This document shows, piece by piece, positions 5,684-5,936 of a stretch of DNA of 5,936 nucleotides (position 1 is the stretch's first letter; each line of letters opens with the position of its first letter). Source of the DNA: Dehalococcoidia bacterium. GTDB lineage: Bacteria; Chloroflexota; Dehalococcoidia; Dehalococcoidales; RBG-16-60-22. The notes beneath the pieces were generated by a model. It was not told the DNA's origin. It ran no database searches and saw only the letters and a program-made list of their open reading frames with translations. The stretch spans positions 1 to 5,936 of the forward strand of contig JAUWBK010000079.1 in the NCBI GenBank assembly GCA_030605045.1. The letters run 5' to 3'. The position numbers were made by a program, and so were the translations under genes.

Positions 5684-5936
5684 TCACTCCGCCGGTACAC
5701 TTGAGTTAATATACTGCTGAACTATATAATGATAACGATTAGTGACAGCTGGCTCTATTTTATCGCCAATTAACGTCTCTTCGTCTAAGTAAAAAAGGTC
5801 ATCAAGTCTGTAATTAGGAAAAGCCTTCTTCGCTCCGATGATGAATTTTTGATTGATGCTACGCTTCCCTTCGCGTACGCGGTAAACCTGGCTTACTGAT
5901 AAGCCCATAGCGTGGGCTAGTTCAGATAAGTTCCGG
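5684..5936 (-). CDS. Xre-type helix-turn-helix protein, 5' end cut by window edge
   Basis: The minus-strand frame is open to the window edge, giving 83 visible residues before the TGA at 5686-5684. The first visible residues are RNLSELAHAMGLSVSQVYRV, followed by REGKRSINQKFIIGAKKAFP and then LDDLFY. This fits a lambda-repressor/Xre (HTH_3-like) fold: LSELAHAMG as the positioning helix, SVSQVYRVREGKR as the recognition helix, and a C-terminal helix with the DDLFY closing motif. The ATG at 5908-5906 falls between the two HTH helices, so it is unlikely to be the true start; the real one lies beyond the window. The tail after DDLFYLDE (about 35 residues) has no domain I recognise. Likely a small DNA-binding regulator; target unknown. 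It could be chromosomal, or the edge of a mobile region to the right. Confidence 0.75.
   Translation of the reverse strand, partial: RNLSELAHAMGLSVSQVYRVREGKRSINQKFIIGAKKAFPNYRLDDLFYLDEETLIGDKIEPAVTNRYHYIVQQYINSSVPAE

Noticed and set aside
5906..5908. ATG as the start of a complete 74-residue HTH protein.
   Set aside because: The frame stays open upstream to the window edge and encodes the first HTH helix (LSELAHAMG), so the true start is outside the window.

Overview
The window looks like ordinary core chromosome from a bacterium of intermediate base composition. The best guess is the Chloroflexota (Dehalococcoidia-like). That guess rests on the feel of the MraZ, PriA, deformylase and HTH proteins and on the gene order, and no database search backs it. 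I see no insertion sequence, prophage structural gene, CRISPR array, tRNA or rRNA.

Layout. On the left, the minus strand carries mraZ and the first 15 codons of rsmH (mraW). Together these are the start of a division and cell wall (dcw) cluster that runs off the left edge. A 185-bp divergent intergenic region (475-659) holds a strong sigma70-type promoter for mraZ, a four-copy 10-bp repeat that matches the MraZ operator pattern, an AT-rich tract, and a second promoter pointing right. On the plus strand there follows a tightly packed run: mog/moaB-like (molybdopterin adenylyltransferase), trmD (tRNA m1G37 methyltransferase), rplS (ribosomal protein L19), priA (replication restart helicase) and def (peptide deformylase). 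The gaps are about 20, -4, 87 and 47 bp, so this is probably one transcription unit. At the right edge a gene on the minus strand encodes an Xre-type helix-turn-helix protein; it is cut at its 5' end by the window edge and converges on def.

How the genes work together. trmD, rplS and def serve translation (tRNA modification, ribosome, N-terminal processing), priA serves replication restart, and mog serves molybdenum cofactor synthesis. The mraZ/rsmH side combines a dcw autoregulator with a 16S rRNA methyltransferase.

Points of interest. L19 has an acidic tail of about 90 residues built on a 14-residue (42-bp) tandem repeat. TrmD carries Glu where the E. coli catalytic Asp169 lies and Ser where Tyr115 lies. 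The mraZ promoter-operator can be read base by base. The usual partners rpsP/rimM (with trmD) and fmt (with def) are absent. I found no convincing evidence of a wholly new biological system here.
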